The notes beneath the pieces were generated by a model that was not told the origin of the DNA, did no database searches, and was given only the letters and a program-made list of their open reading frames with translations. Below, in pieces: positions 1 through 8,766 of a stretch of 38,176 bases of DNA. Each line of letters opens with the position of its first letter. Position 1 is the first letter of the stretch. The position numbers were made by a program, and so were the translations under genes. Origin of the DNA: Bacteroidia bacterium (GTDB lineage: Bacteria > Bacteroidota > Bacteroidia > JAIBAJ01); NCBI GenBank assembly GCA_019695265.1, contig JAIBAJ010000021.1, positions 1 through 38,176 on the forward strand, read 5' to 3'.

Positions 1-219
1 CTTGTCAGGTAAGGTTTGGGCTTTTTGAAGAGCTTTTGCCATGCCTTTTGGCGCAACAGATCCCGGTTCAACATGAATGTCGGTCAAGTGTGCTATTCTG
101 AAATTTCGTCTTTTATGCACATGAATGGGAGCATTTAAGGCCAATGCATCACTCCCGCTAATGGCTAAACCTGCACCCAATACCGGAATGGATTTAATAA
201 AATTTCTTCGATTTGACAT
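1..219 (-). CDS. Tat-exported metallophosphoesterase, N-terminal part only
   Basis: The first 73 codons are present; the rest lies beyond the left edge. The protein starts MSNRRNFIKSIPVLGAG, a twin-arginine signal (RRNFIK) followed by a hydrophobic stretch, so export in folded form through Tat is likely. After the signal, residues from about 41 read RIAHLTDIHVEPG, which matches the first metal-binding block (D-x-H) of calcineurin-like phosphoesterases. The remaining metal ligands are outside the window, so substrate and exact subfamily cannot be judged. It starts 22 bp after the stop of the SLC13 permease on the same strand and is probably the third gene of the mpl operon. Confidence 0.8.
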   Translation of the reverse strand, partial: MSNRRNFIKSIPVLGAGLAISGSDALALNAPIHVHKRRNFRIAHLTDIHVEPGSVAPKGMAKALQKAQTLPDK

Positions 220-241
220 AAAACAAAAATAATCAAGGATG

Positions 242-1696
242 TTATCCCTTGAAGGTAAGCCAGGAAATTAACGAAATGATTACAATTCCTCCCAAGTCAA
301 TTAACCATCCTACTTTCATCATTTCTTTGGTTCGGATAAATCCGGTACCAAAAACGATGGTATTGGGTGCTGTGGCCACCGGTAACATAAACCCAAGCGA
401 TGCCGATAAGGTGGCCGGTATCATCAAAACCAAGGGGTCTACTCCCAAAACAGATGCAAGTGGAAGTAATATGGGTAGAACCAATTGTATGCTAGCTACA
501 TTGGAAGCAAATTCACTAATTATGGTTACCAAGAGGCATAATCCAATCAACAATAGAATTAAAGATGTGCCTTTGAATACTACCAGTTGGGAGGCTAGCC
601 AATTACTTAAACCTGAAATTTCAAATCCCTTGGAGAGTGCAAATCCACTTCCAAAAAGTAAAATAATATCAAAGGGTAAACCTTTCACATCACTAAATTG
701 GAGTATTGGGCGAAACCTGGAAGAAGTTTCGGAATCTTCACCGCGGTGAAATACCGGTAAAGCCATTAAAACCAAGGAGGCTAACATGGCAACTGTACTA
801 TCCTGAACAAAATCTTTGGGAAATAATCGACTCCATCCTTTCCACGAAACAGATGCAATTTCAATGTCTGATCGTGTTAACCATAAAAATGCAGCTGCAA
901 AAAATACCATAGCAACCACTTTTTCCTCCGGACTCCATTTTTCCGGTTCAAGTTTTCTTTCAGAAATTTTGAAATGTTTTACTGCCTCCTTTCGAATAAA
1001 AAACAACCACAGAACCCCAAAAGTAAAGCCTAACAAAAGCAAGGAAATTGGAAAACCTAAACTGGACCATTTTAGAAAATCCATTTCCATTTGATTTGGA
1101 AAATGTTCATTATAAAAACCCATAAAAACCATGTTGGGTGGGGTTCCGACTAAAGTTGCCATTCCTCCGATGGAAGCTGAATAGGCCAGACCTATTAATA
1201 AAGCCGATGGATAACTGCTTTTCCCTCCCGGTTCTAATCCTAAATTACTAACAATTGAAGTAACCGCGGAAAGTAATAGCATGGTGGTGGCGGTGTTGCT
1301 TATCCAATTGGAAATCAGGTACGCTGAAAGCATTACTGCTGCTAGTAATCCGGTAGGATTAGACCCGATTTTTCCCATTATCCCGAATGCTATGCGTTTA
1401 TGTAAGCCTGTTTTTTCAATTGCAAAACCCATGATAAAACCACCAATAAAAAGGAATATTACCTGGTCCATGTATTGGGCTGCAATGATTTTCGAGTCTG
1501 CAATTCCCAATAGGGGAAACATAATTATAGGTAAAAAAGAGGTGACCATCAAATGAACCACTTCAACCATCCACCAAGCGGCCATCCAACAGGCTATTCC
1601 GGCTGTATAATCTGCTTCAGCCTTTCCTGTAGGTTGAATAATGAAACCAACCAAAACGAATAATATAGGGCCAAGGAAAAGTTTGATGTAATACAT
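242..1696 (-). CDS. SLC13/DASS-family anion permease
   Basis: This 484-residue, very hydrophobic protein has the layout of the divalent anion:Na+ symporter family, which moves dicarboxylates, citrate or sulfate across the inner membrane. The first half carries the family's SNT substrate/Na+ motif (ISNTATTMLLL, about residue 130). The equivalent motif in the second half reads ASNVASIQLVLPIL, so its Thr is replaced by Val. A PVATAPNTIVFGTG segment near the C-terminus is also typical of DASS proteins. Length fits the family. It begins 4 bp after the mpl stop codon and ends 22 bp before the metallophosphoesterase start, so the three genes are probably cotranscribed. The transported anion cannot be told from sequence. 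Confidence 0.88.
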   Translation of the reverse strand: MYYIKLFLGPILFVLVGFIIQPTGKAEADYTAGIACWMAAWWMVEVVHLMVTSFLPIIMFPLLGIADSKIIAAQYMDQVIFLFIGGFIMGFAIEKTGLHKRIAFGIMGKIGSNPTGLLAAVMLSAYLISNWISNTATTMLLLSAVTSIVSNLGLEPGGKSSYPSALLIGLAYSASIGGMATLVGTPPNMVFMGFYNEHFPNQMEMDFLKWSSLGFPISLLLLGFTFGVLWLFFIRKEAVKHFKISERKLEPEKWSPEEKVVAMVFFAAAFLWLTRSDIEIASVSWKGWSRLFPKDFVQDSTVAMLASLVLMALPVFHRGEDSETSSRFRPILQFSDVKGLPFDIILLFGSGFALSKGFEISGLSNWLASQLVVFKGTSLILLLIGLCLLVTIISEFASNVASIQLVLPILLPLASVLGVDPLVLMIPATLSASLGFMLPVATAPNTIVFGTGFIRTKEMMKVGWLIDLGGIVIISLISWLTFKG

Positions 1697-1700
1697 CTCC

Positions 1701-3065
1701 TTAGGATTTTAGTTCGGAAGCAAGTTGCTTGATATCGATGCCATCAAAGGTTCCTGAACTCATCAATAGGAGATTTGAATGGCCATAGTTTTTTGAAATA
1801 AGAAAGTCTTTTAATAATTGACTATCGGTAAAAACTTGGAGGTCGGTTCGTTTAAAAGCTTCTTTAACCTGAGCAGGTGTTATGGGCTTTAGCTTTTTAT
1901 GAGCGATGGTATGTGGATTGAAATAAACCACGGCAATATCGGCTAAATCCATGGAACCGGCATATTCGTTCAAGAAATTCTCATTCAAGGAACTAAAAGT
2001 ATGAAGTTCCATACAGGCTACCAAGGTGCGATATGGGAATTGGGCTTTTACAGCATCCGTGGTGGCCTTTAACTTGGATGGAGAATGGGCGAAATCACGG
2101 TAAACATCCATGGTTTCAGTGCCTCCCATCCATTCCAATCGCCTGGCAGCACCTGTAAATCCTGCAATGGCATTATAGAACTGCTCCTTAGTTAATCCGG
2201 CATCCACGCAAGCTAGTCGGGCCGCTTCTAAATTCATTAAATTGTGGTATCCAAAAATTTTTAAACCAACCTTAGCTCCTTCCGGTGTAATAAGGTATGT
2301 TTTTCCATCAATAATTTGGTGGGGATGCGCCGAATATGGAAAAACCTGAATCGATGAAAAGTCTTCCTGACAAAGTTGCGCTAAAACCGGGTCGTCCTGG
2401 CAAAATGCCAATTTCCCATGGGGTTCTATTAAATGAATAAATTGTCTGAATTGATCCACATAATTATCAAACGTCGGAAATACATTAATATGATCCCAGG
2501 CAATTCCGCTGATAATGGCAAAATGTGGTTTGTATAAATGGAACTTGGGCCTTAAATCAATTGGTGAGGTCAGGTATTCGTCACCTTCAAAAACAGCCAG
2601 CCTGGAAGTGTTATTTAAACTGACCATGGTATCGAAACCTTGTACTTGTGAACCAACCATGTAGTCGAAATCTACCCTGTTGCTGCGTAAGCAATGCATA
2701 ATCATGGCAGTAATGCTGGTTTTTCCATGACTTCCACCAACAACTATTCGTTTTTTATCCTTGGTTTGTTCGTATAAATATTCGGGATATGAAAATACCC
2801 TTATTCCAAGCTCTAGGGCTTTAATTAATTCCGGGTTGTCTTTTCGGGCATGCATTCCTAAAATGACTTCATCCGGGCCGGCTTCAATTTTCTCCGGGAA
2901 CCAACCTATTTGTTCCGGTAATAAATCTTTCGCAGCTAATCGGCTTTTGGATGGGTCATTTATTTCATCATCACTGCCGGTAACTTTATATCCTTTTTCA
3001 TGCAATGCCAAAGCTAGGTTATGCATCGCTGCTCCTCCAATTGCTATAAAATGAATGTGCTTCAT
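1701..3065 (-). CDS. mpl: Mpl, UDP-N-acetylmuramate:tripeptide ligase (murein recycling)
   Basis: Mpl joins the recycled tripeptide L-Ala-gamma-D-Glu-meso-Dap to UDP-MurNAc in the cytoplasm, returning cell-wall fragments to peptidoglycan synthesis. The 454-residue protein has the three-domain Mur ligase layout. An N-terminal Rossmann-like domain contains IAIGGAAMHNLAL. The central ATPase has P-loop GGSHGKTS at residues 110-117 and a VFEGDEY segment. A C-terminal domain follows, with FAHSPSKLKATTDA. The HxHG-type P-loop and overall length favour Mpl over MurC, although the two are related. It leads a minus-strand operon with the SLC13 permease. TACTTTAG just upstream of the start resembles a degenerate Bacteroidota -7 element. 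Confidence 0.9.
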   Translation of the reverse strand: MKHIHFIAIGGAAMHNLALALHEKGYKVTGSDDEINDPSKSRLAAKDLLPEQIGWFPEKIEAGPDEVILGMHARKDNPELIKALELGIRVFSYPEYLYEQTKDKKRIVVGGSHGKTSITAMIMHCLRSNRVDFDYMVGSQVQGFDTMVSLNNTSRLAVFEGDEYLTSPIDLRPKFHLYKPHFAIISGIAWDHINVFPTFDNYVDQFRQFIHLIEPHGKLAFCQDDPVLAQLCQEDFSSIQVFPYSAHPHQIIDGKTYLITPEGAKVGLKIFGYHNLMNLEAARLACVDAGLTKEQFYNAIAGFTGAARRLEWMGGTETMDVYRDFAHSPSKLKATTDAVKAQFPYRTLVACMELHTFSSLNENFLNEYAGSMDLADIAVVYFNPHTIAHKKLKPITPAQVKEAFKRTDLQVFTDSQLLKDFLISKNYGHSNLLLMSSGTFDGIDIKQLASELKS

Positions 3066-3253
3066 ATGGCTAAAGTAGAAATGGTTTGTAAATGAAGCTT
3101 ATTGTAATTTTCAATCTTCCACCCTATGTTTGTTGATAACCCCGGCTTACTTATTTTAAATGATTCTAAATTATGGGTTGCATTCAAAAATCGTGGACTT
3201 ATCGAAGAATCTAATTTTTTCTTTATGTTATTTTGCTCTTCAGAAGTTTGAAT

Positions 3254-4498
3254 ATGCATAAGACCGATATTTTAATCATTGGAGCAGGACCTTCAGGATG
3301 TGTTGCTGCCGGAATTTGTAAAAAAGAAGGGTTCAACGTTACGGTGGTAGAAAAGCAAAAATTTCCACGTTTTGTAATTGGAGAAAGTTTACTTCCTCGG
3401 TGTATGGAACATCTGGAGGCTGCCGGATTATTGGACGCTGTTAAAGAACAAGGCTATCAACAGAAATTTGGTGCCAAATTCGTTAAGGATGGCAAAGTAT
3501 GCACCTTTACCTTTGCTGATCAATTTACCGAAGGTTGGAAATGGACCTGGCAAGTTCCTCGCGCTCATTTTGATCAGGTGCTCGCAACAGAAATTGAAAA
3601 GCAAGGAATTCCGGTATGGTTCGAACACGGAGTTACGGATATTAAAATCAATGGCACCGATTCTATAACAACGGTGGTAGATAAGGATGGAAACTCTAAA
3701 ACCATTGAAGCAAAATACATCATTGATGCTAGTGGGTATGGAAGGGTTATTCCAAGGTTGTTCGGTTTAGATAAACCTTCCTCCTTCCCCCCAAGAAAAG
3801 CATTGTTCGCACACTTTATAGACCATAAAAGGCCGGAAGGGGAAGATGGATTCCGGATAACCGTTGTAGCTCATAAGGTGGATGTTTGGATTTGGATAAT
3901 ACCATTTTCCAATGGTATAACTTCGGTTGGTTTTGTAGGTGAACCTCACTATTTTAATGACTACCCCGGAAATACCATGGAAGATAAATTAAGAGCCATG
4001 TTGGAAAGTGATGTGAATACCAGAGATCGTTTTAGGGATTGTAAACTAGCCCTGGAAACTCAAACAATTGAAGGATATTCCATCGGAAGTACCAAATTCT
4101 ATGATAAAGGATTTGTATTAACCGGAAATGCAACTGAATTCTTAGATCCGGTGTTCTCTTCCGGTGTAACCTTGGCTACTGAAAGTGGTGCAACAGCAGC
4201 TCGTGCCGTATGTAAATTCCTTCAAGGTCAGGAAGTTGACTGGGAAAAGGATTACGTGGAACATTGCCAACAAGGTATCAATACTTTTCGCTCCTACGTT
4301 GCAGGATGGTATGATGGAACTTTGCAAGACATTTTCTTTGCATCGAATACTAAACCTGAATTCAAAAATCAAATTTGTTCGGTCCTTGCAGGATACGTTT
4401 GGGATACCACCAATCCTTTCGTTAAAAAACATAACAGACTTCTTAAAACCCTATCCGAAGTAATTCGAATAGAAGAAGAAAAGCTTGCTACTGCTTAA
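3254..4498 (+). CDS. Flavin-dependent halogenase-like FAD oxidoreductase
   Basis: The protein has 414 residues from the ATG at 3254; an in-frame ATG seven codons upstream is less likely because the FAD fold begins immediately after MHKTD. Residues 10-15 form the GxGxxG FAD-binding motif (GAGPSG). W212-I-W214-I-I-P217 fits the WxWxIP motif of flavin-dependent halogenases, and F296-x-D-P-x-x-S-S-G fits their second signature. K71, in QQKFGAKF, lies where PrnA- and PltA-type enzymes carry the hypohalous-acid-relaying Lys (residues 79 and 73). The geranylgeranyl reductase/monooxygenase branch of the same fold is the alternative. There is no biosynthetic cluster and no dedicated flavin reductase nearby, so the substrate is unknown. 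Transcription is divergent from mpl and ends at the shared hairpin at 4520-4548. Confidence 0.75.
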   Translation: MHKTDILIIGAGPSGCVAAGICKKEGFNVTVVEKQKFPRFVIGESLLPRCMEHLEAAGLLDAVKEQGYQQKFGAKFVKDGKVCTFTFADQFTEGWKWTWQVPRAHFDQVLATEIEKQGIPVWFEHGVTDIKINGTDSITTVVDKDGNSKTIEAKYIIDASGYGRVIPRLFGLDKPSSFPPRKALFAHFIDHKRPEGEDGFRITVVAHKVDVWIWIIPFSNGITSVGFVGEPHYFNDYPGNTMEDKLRAMLESDVNTRDRFRDCKLALETQTIEGYSIGSTKFYDKGFVLTGNATEFLDPVFSSGVTLATESGATAARAVCKFLQGQEVDWEKDYVEHCQQGINTFRSYVAGWYDGTLQDIFFASNTKPEFKNQICSVLAGYVWDTTNPFVKKHNRLLKTLSEVIRIEEEKLATA

Positions 4499-4519
4499 GT
4501 AAGTATTAACCTAAGTATA

Positions 4520-4548
4520 AAAAGGGAGAATGTATCATTCTCCCTTTT
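4520..4548. terminator. Bidirectional terminator between converging genes
   Basis: A perfect 13-bp stem (AAAAGGGAGAATG at 4520-4532, CATTCTCCCTTTT at 4536-4548) closes a 3-nt loop. The A/T-rich outer ends give a short T run on both strands. It follows the halogenase-like gene by 21 bp. Its right arm is also the last codons of the DUF885 gene, including the EKGE C-terminus. Confidence 0.85.
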
Positions 4549-6301
4549 CCATTTCCATCAATTCCCTCACAAATTTCACTGGTGCTGAACCATAGCTTAA
4601 AAACTTTTCATGAAATGCTTTTAAGCTGAAATCTTTTCCTTGCTCCTTTTTTAAATCTTCCCTGAATTCGTAAATCTCACTAAACCCGGTGAAATAACTC
4701 GACAATTGTACCTGGGTTAATGTTGCCCTTCTCCATTTACCCTGGGCCTCCGCCTCCTGTTGAAAACCTTGGCGCATCATTAAATCCATAGCATCTTGCT
4801 CTGACATATTTAAACAATGAATACCATAGTCCAAAATGGTATTACAGGTGGCCCTCAGGTTCCATTTGTAGTACATTAGCCACATTTCCGGTTCGTTATT
4901 TCCATAACCGTTTTCAATCATCATTCGTTCAGTGTATACTGCCCAACCTTCAACCATAGCTCCATTTCCTAAAATGGCCTTTACCAAACTCGGACTTTGA
5001 TTGCTGTAAACCAATTGGGCATAATGTCCGGGAATAGCCTCGTGTATGTTTAATATTTGGAGTATGTAATCGTTATATTCACGTAAGTAACTTTCTGCTT
5101 TTTCTTTCGAATAGGAGGCCAATGAGCCTACATTGTAGTATGTTTTGGCATCTTTGTCATAAGGACCAGGAGCACTGATGGATGCTCCTGCAACCCCTGC
5201 CATGTACGCCGGTTCTTTTCGAACTTCTAATGGTTTGGATGGATCCAGGTATAATAAATTTTTATCCTTCACAAATTGGGCTAACTGTGGAATTTGCTTT
5301 TCTATGTCCTGCTGGAAATTCTCAGGTTTGCTATGCTTTAATGAAAGTTTGTCTATCATTTGTCGGATGGCAACTAAAGAATCCGTTGGCATTTTTTCCT
5401 TTTGAAAATACTTGCTCCACATTTGCGTGGTAAGCTTGTACATTTCTCCATGCAATTCCTTCTTGTGTTGAATGGCAATTTGATAAATTTCTTCTGCTTT
5501 ATACTTGCTCTGAATGTCGTAAGCAAATTTTTTCTCAAACATTTCTTTTCCAATTCGGAATGATTTGCCTGATTTGGCTAAGCCAGGCTTAACTTCCTTT
5601 TCCAACCAGTTGGCATAACCTTCTATGGCTGCCAATGCTAATTTCATCCTGGCTTCAAAAGTGGTGGTTTCTTCGGCTGTAAATTGGGCAACTTTACAAC
5701 TGTCTAACAAGGCAGAATTAAATAAGCCCATGCTTCCTCTGTTTTGACTTATAGCTAATTCCGTATGCTCCAACGTTGGGTTTTTGAGCTGCTTCTTGGC
5801 ATTTTCATAATAGGCAGGAACACCGTTAAGCTTTTCTAAAACGCTTTTCATCCGCTGGTTTAATGGAGCATAACTTCCATTAATAATTTCTCCAAAAGCA
5901 CTACCAACATTGTAATAGCTTGGATCCCATTCATAGGATTTAAACTCTTGCGCATAAAATCCGGTCGACTCCAATTGGTTCTTAATCATAAAGTAATCGG
6001 TACGATCTGCCGGACTCAATTGTGCCGGGTCATATTGGTTCAATTTCTCCTGCCAGGATTTTACAAATTCTGCTTCCTTAACTCGGAATGCTTCATCATA
6101 GGGTACCAATAAATGATCATATTGGTGATAACCTTGCGAACTGGCCCATGTTGGATACATCTTCCATAAGTCATTAATAAAGTTTTCCTTTAGAATAGCA
6201 AAAGCATTGTCAGGACTTGGAACACCTTGCCCTTGGTCATTACCTGAACCTCCGCAAGAGAATAAAAAAATCATAATTGGTAAAAAAAGTGCTTTTTTCA
6301 T
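4535..6301 (-). CDS. DUF885-family lipoprotein, putative metallopeptidase
   Basis: The start is taken at MKKALFLPIMIFLFSCGG, which gives a clean lipoprotein signal with lipobox LFSC; an ATG four codons upstream would only lengthen the n-region. The mature protein, about 570 residues, carries both signatures of the DUF885 family: H420-E-A-I-P-G-H426 (HExxPGH) and E451-G-W-A-V-Y-T-E. Together these resemble a gluzincin zinc site of two His and a distal Glu. The family is generally regarded as peptidase-like, but few members have been assayed. It is probably anchored to the periplasmic face of a membrane. It is the last gene after the asparaginase (33-bp gap), consistent with a role in peptide breakdown. 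Its 3' end lies inside the terminator at 4520-4548. Confidence 0.88.
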   Translation of the reverse strand: MKKALFLPIMIFLFSCGGSGNDQGQGVPSPDNAFAILKENFINDLWKMYPTWASSQGYHQYDHLLVPYDEAFRVKEAEFVKSWQEKLNQYDPAQLSPADRTDYFMIKNQLESTGFYAQEFKSYEWDPSYYNVGSAFGEIINGSYAPLNQRMKSVLEKLNGVPAYYENAKKQLKNPTLEHTELAISQNRGSMGLFNSALLDSCKVAQFTAEETTTFEARMKLALAAIEGYANWLEKEVKPGLAKSGKSFRIGKEMFEKKFAYDIQSKYKAEEIYQIAIQHKKELHGEMYKLTTQMWSKYFQKEKMPTDSLVAIRQMIDKLSLKHSKPENFQQDIEKQIPQLAQFVKDKNLLYLDPSKPLEVRKEPAYMAGVAGASISAPGPYDKDAKTYYNVGSLASYSKEKAESYLREYNDYILQILNIHEAIPGHYAQLVYSNQSPSLVKAILGNGAMVEGWAVYTERMMIENGYGNNEPEMWLMYYKWNLRATCNTILDYGIHCLNMSEQDAMDLMMRQGFQQEAEAQGKWRRATLTQVQLSSYFTGFSEIYEFREDLKKEQGKDFSLKAFHEKFLSYGSAPVKFVRELMEMEKGE

Positions 6302-6334
6302 GTGTATAATCAATGTGCAAATAAACTGTTTTCT

Positions 6335-7258
6335 TTAGTTTGAATCTGAATAAATTAAAACTGTCCGCTTGGTATTATGGGTTACCATTCCTCTGTACAT
6401 TCCTTCTGAATTAAATACCATGGCGGTATTGCCTTGGCTATCAACACCCACTAAACCGCCTTCCCCACCCAGCTTGACCATTTTGTCTAAAATAACCTTT
6501 TCACAGGCTTCTTGTAACCGTAGTCCCTGATATTCTATTAAACATGCTACATCGTATGCTACTACTCCGCGAATGAAAAATTCACCGTGGCCGGTGCAGG
6601 AGATTGCAGCACTTCGGTTGTTAGCATAAGTTCCTGCACCAACCATGGGACTATCTCCAACCCTTCCCCAACGTTTGTTGGTCATTCCCCCTGTACTGGT
6701 AGAGGCTGCTAAATTTCCATATTGATCCAACGCTACAGCACCAATCGTTCCAAACTTTTTTTCGGTATGGTCTAATTGTATCTTTCCATCGGCTTTTGCC
6801 TCCTGCCACTGCTCATAACGAAAGGCGGAATAGAAATACGCATCAGGTTCCATAGCTATTCCATTGATTTTGGCAAATTCCAAAGCTCCTTGTCCGGTTA
6901 AAAATACATGTTCCGATTTCTCCATAATTGCCCTGGCAAGTTGTACCGGATTTTTAACATTGGAAATCCCTGCAACCGCTCCTGCTTCTAAGTTGTCACC
7001 TCGCATGATACATGCATCCATTTCATGTTTGCCTTCCGCAGTAAATACTGATCCTCGACCCGCATTAAATAACTCACAATCTTCCAGTGAAATAGCCACC
7101 TTTTCAACAGCATCTAAAGCAGTTCCTCCTTCACGAAGAATGTTCTCTCCCACTTGTAAGGCCTGGTCCAACGCTTGCTTATAGGCCAATTCTTTTTCGG
7201 GCGACATGGCTGCCCTTGTTATGGTGCCGGCTCCACCGTGAATTACTAGCGAAAACAT
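6335..7258 (-). CDS. Isoaspartyl peptidase / plant-type L-asparaginase (Ntn hydrolase)
   Basis: This Ntn hydrolase removes isoaspartyl residues from peptides and hydrolyses asparagine, after self-cleaving into two subunits. The chosen ATG gives MFSLVIHGGAG, where the family fold begins, and lies 1 bp after the preceding stop; the longer reading frame adds 19 residues overlapping the upstream gene. The autocleavage and catalytic Thr171 is in FGTIGAVALD, matching GT(V/I)GAV in E. coli IaaA. STSTGGMTNKRWGRVGDSP and GTGHGEFFIR-like blocks follow. No signal peptide is visible, so it is cytoplasmic. It sits between the HMG-CoA-lyase-like gene and the DUF885 peptidase gene in one operon. Confidence 0.92.
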   Translation of the reverse strand: MFSLVIHGGAGTITRAAMSPEKELAYKQALDQALQVGENILREGGTALDAVEKVAISLEDCELFNAGRGSVFTAEGKHEMDACIMRGDNLEAGAVAGISNVKNPVQLARAIMEKSEHVFLTGQGALEFAKINGIAMEPDAYFYSAFRYEQWQEAKADGKIQLDHTEKKFGTIGAVALDQYGNLAASTSTGGMTNKRWGRVGDSPMVGAGTYANNRSAAISCTGHGEFFIRGVVAYDVACLIEYQGLRLQEACEKVILDKMVKLGGEGGLVGVDSQGNTAMVFNSEGMYRGMVTHNTKRTVLIYSDSN

Positions 7259-7259
7259 A

Positions 7260-8123
7260 TTAATGGTATTGAGTGAAAATTTCGTTGGCAACAGCCATGG
7301 CTTCTCCAAATGCACTGGGATCTAACCAATAAACGGAATCATGGTTGTTAATCCATGAATAGAGGTTCTCTGTTGGCATATTCCCGGTAAGTTTATCCGA
7401 TGCCATCGGACATCCTCCAAACCCTTTTAAAGCCCCGTCAAATCTCCTAACTCCATTGTTATATGCAGCTTCAACTTTTTCTTCCCATTTATCAGGTGTT
7501 GTATGCAAATGGGCTCCGAATTTTACTTTTGGAAATGCCGGTATCAAGGCTTTGAACATGTAGGATATAGATTCCGGTGTAGAACTTCCTATGGTATCAG
7601 CAAGGGAAATGTATTCAATTCCCATCTTCGATATCCGTTCTGTCCATTGTAGGGCTATTTCGGTGTTCCAAGGGTCGCCGTAAGGATTTCCAAAAGCCAT
7701 GGAAATATATACCAATAAATTGCGATTTGCCTTCACTGCCAGGTTTTGAATTTGCTCCAAACGCTGTAAGTTTTCTTCAATAGATGAATTTCCATTGCGT
7801 TGCTGGAAAGTTTCAGATATACTAAAGGGTAGGCCTAAATAAGATATTTCTGAATATTGCAGTGCGTCTTTTGCCCCTCTCTCATTGAGAACTATGGACA
7901 ATAACTCGGTATTGGAGTTGGATAAATCCAAACTATCCAGCACTTCCGCCGTGTCCTGCAATTGGGGAATGGCTTTTGGAGATACAAAACTTCCAAAGTC
8001 AAGTATATCAAAACCACATTTAAGCAGCAAATTCAGATAATTGATTTTGGTTTCGGTTGGAATAAATTCCTTAATCCCTTGCATGGCATCACGAGGGCAT
8101 TCAGTTAGGTAAACCTTATCCAT
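7260..8123 (-). CDS. Hydroxymethylglutaryl-CoA lyase-like protein
   Basis: HMG-CoA lyase splits HMG-CoA into acetoacetate and acetyl-CoA in leucine degradation. The 287-residue TIM-barrel protein shows TECPRDAMQG at the N-terminus (the R-D-x-x-Q substrate block), the metal-binding HLHTT, and GALKGFGGCPMA, which contains the catalytic Cys loop. It departs from textbook enzymes in having SMAFGNPYGDP where most have a GCPYEG block, and HLHTT rather than H-x-H-D-T. A related carbon-carbon lyase acting on another acyl-CoA is therefore possible. It overlaps the ABC ATPase gene by 8 bp and the next gene starts 1 bp after its stop, which strongly implies cotranscription. Confidence 0.85.
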   Translation of the reverse strand: MDKVYLTECPRDAMQGIKEFIPTETKINYLNLLLKCGFDILDFGSFVSPKAIPQLQDTAEVLDSLDLSNSNTELLSIVLNERGAKDALQYSEISYLGLPFSISETFQQRNGNSSIEENLQRLEQIQNLAVKANRNLLVYISMAFGNPYGDPWNTEIALQWTERISKMGIEYISLADTIGSSTPESISYMFKALIPAFPKVKFGAHLHTTPDKWEEKVEAAYNNGVRRFDGALKGFGGCPMASDKLTGNMPTENLYSWINNHDSVYWLDPSAFGEAMAVANEIFTQYH

Positions 8124-8766
8124 TGTTTTTATAGTTTCGAATATCTATAGTAGTTTTGCAAAAGCCCATTTCCGTAGGGTCAGAATTGGAACTTACAATG
8201 AGTATTCTGTTTTTATGATAATCGGCGACCATTCGATTATACCACTGCATTCCTTCAGCATCCAAATTGGAGCATGGCTCATCTAATAATACCACCGGTT
8301 TTGTCGATAACAAGGCAAGCCCTAATTTGACACGTTGTTTCATACCCGAAGAAAAAAACTTCAATTGCCTCTCTTTTGCTGCCGCTAAGCCGGTAATTTC
8401 CAAAAAATCGTTCAGCGTGCACGACAACGAATGAAATTGATGGGCAAATTGAAAATTCTCTATCAAACTTAATTCTTCAAACAAATCCAAATAGGGAGCG
8501 GCAATACTGCAAACCCGGTAATTTTTTTCAGAAGGTATTTCTTCCGATTGATCTACAAATCGAATACTTCCCTCCGAACCGGTTTGACTTCCCAGTATCA
8601 TTTGTAGTAGGGTGGATTTGCCCGAACCATTGTTGCCCAATATAGCCAAAGATTCCCCGGCCGGTATGGTCCAAGTTAAACCTCTGAAAATCCAGTTCTG
8701 GTTATACCGTTTGCCAAGATTTTCAAGAATAATTTCCAAGGATTTCGAAGATAAAAAAAATGCCAT
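8116..8766 (-). CDS. ABC transporter ATP-binding protein, no permease nearby
   Basis: A single ATPase domain of about 210 residues, of the short type seen in CcmA heme exporters and simple efflux pumps. Walker A is GNNGSGKST, the signature is degenerate (FFSSGMKQR rather than LSGGQ), and Walker B is VVLLDEPCSNLD. No permease gene lies next to it. The ATG at 8766 is inside the 3' arm of the efp terminator, and its first codons (M-A-F-F-L) are simply the terminator's T run. A TTG at 8739, giving M-E-I-I-L-E-N-L-G-K-R-Y, is an attractive alternative start because it coincides with the usual beginning of the domain. Its stop overlaps the HMG-CoA-lyase-like start by 8 bp. Confidence 0.85.
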   Translation of the reverse strand: MAFFLSSKSLEIILENLGKRYNQNWIFRGLTWTIPAGESLAILGNNGSGKSTLLQMILGSQTGSEGSIRFVDQSEEIPSEKNYRVCSIAAPYLDLFEELSLIENFQFAHQFHSLSCTLNDFLEITGLAAAKERQLKFFSSGMKQRVKLGLALLSTKPVVLLDEPCSNLDAEGMQWYNRMVADYHKNRILIVSSNSDPTEMGFCKTTIDIRNYKNNG

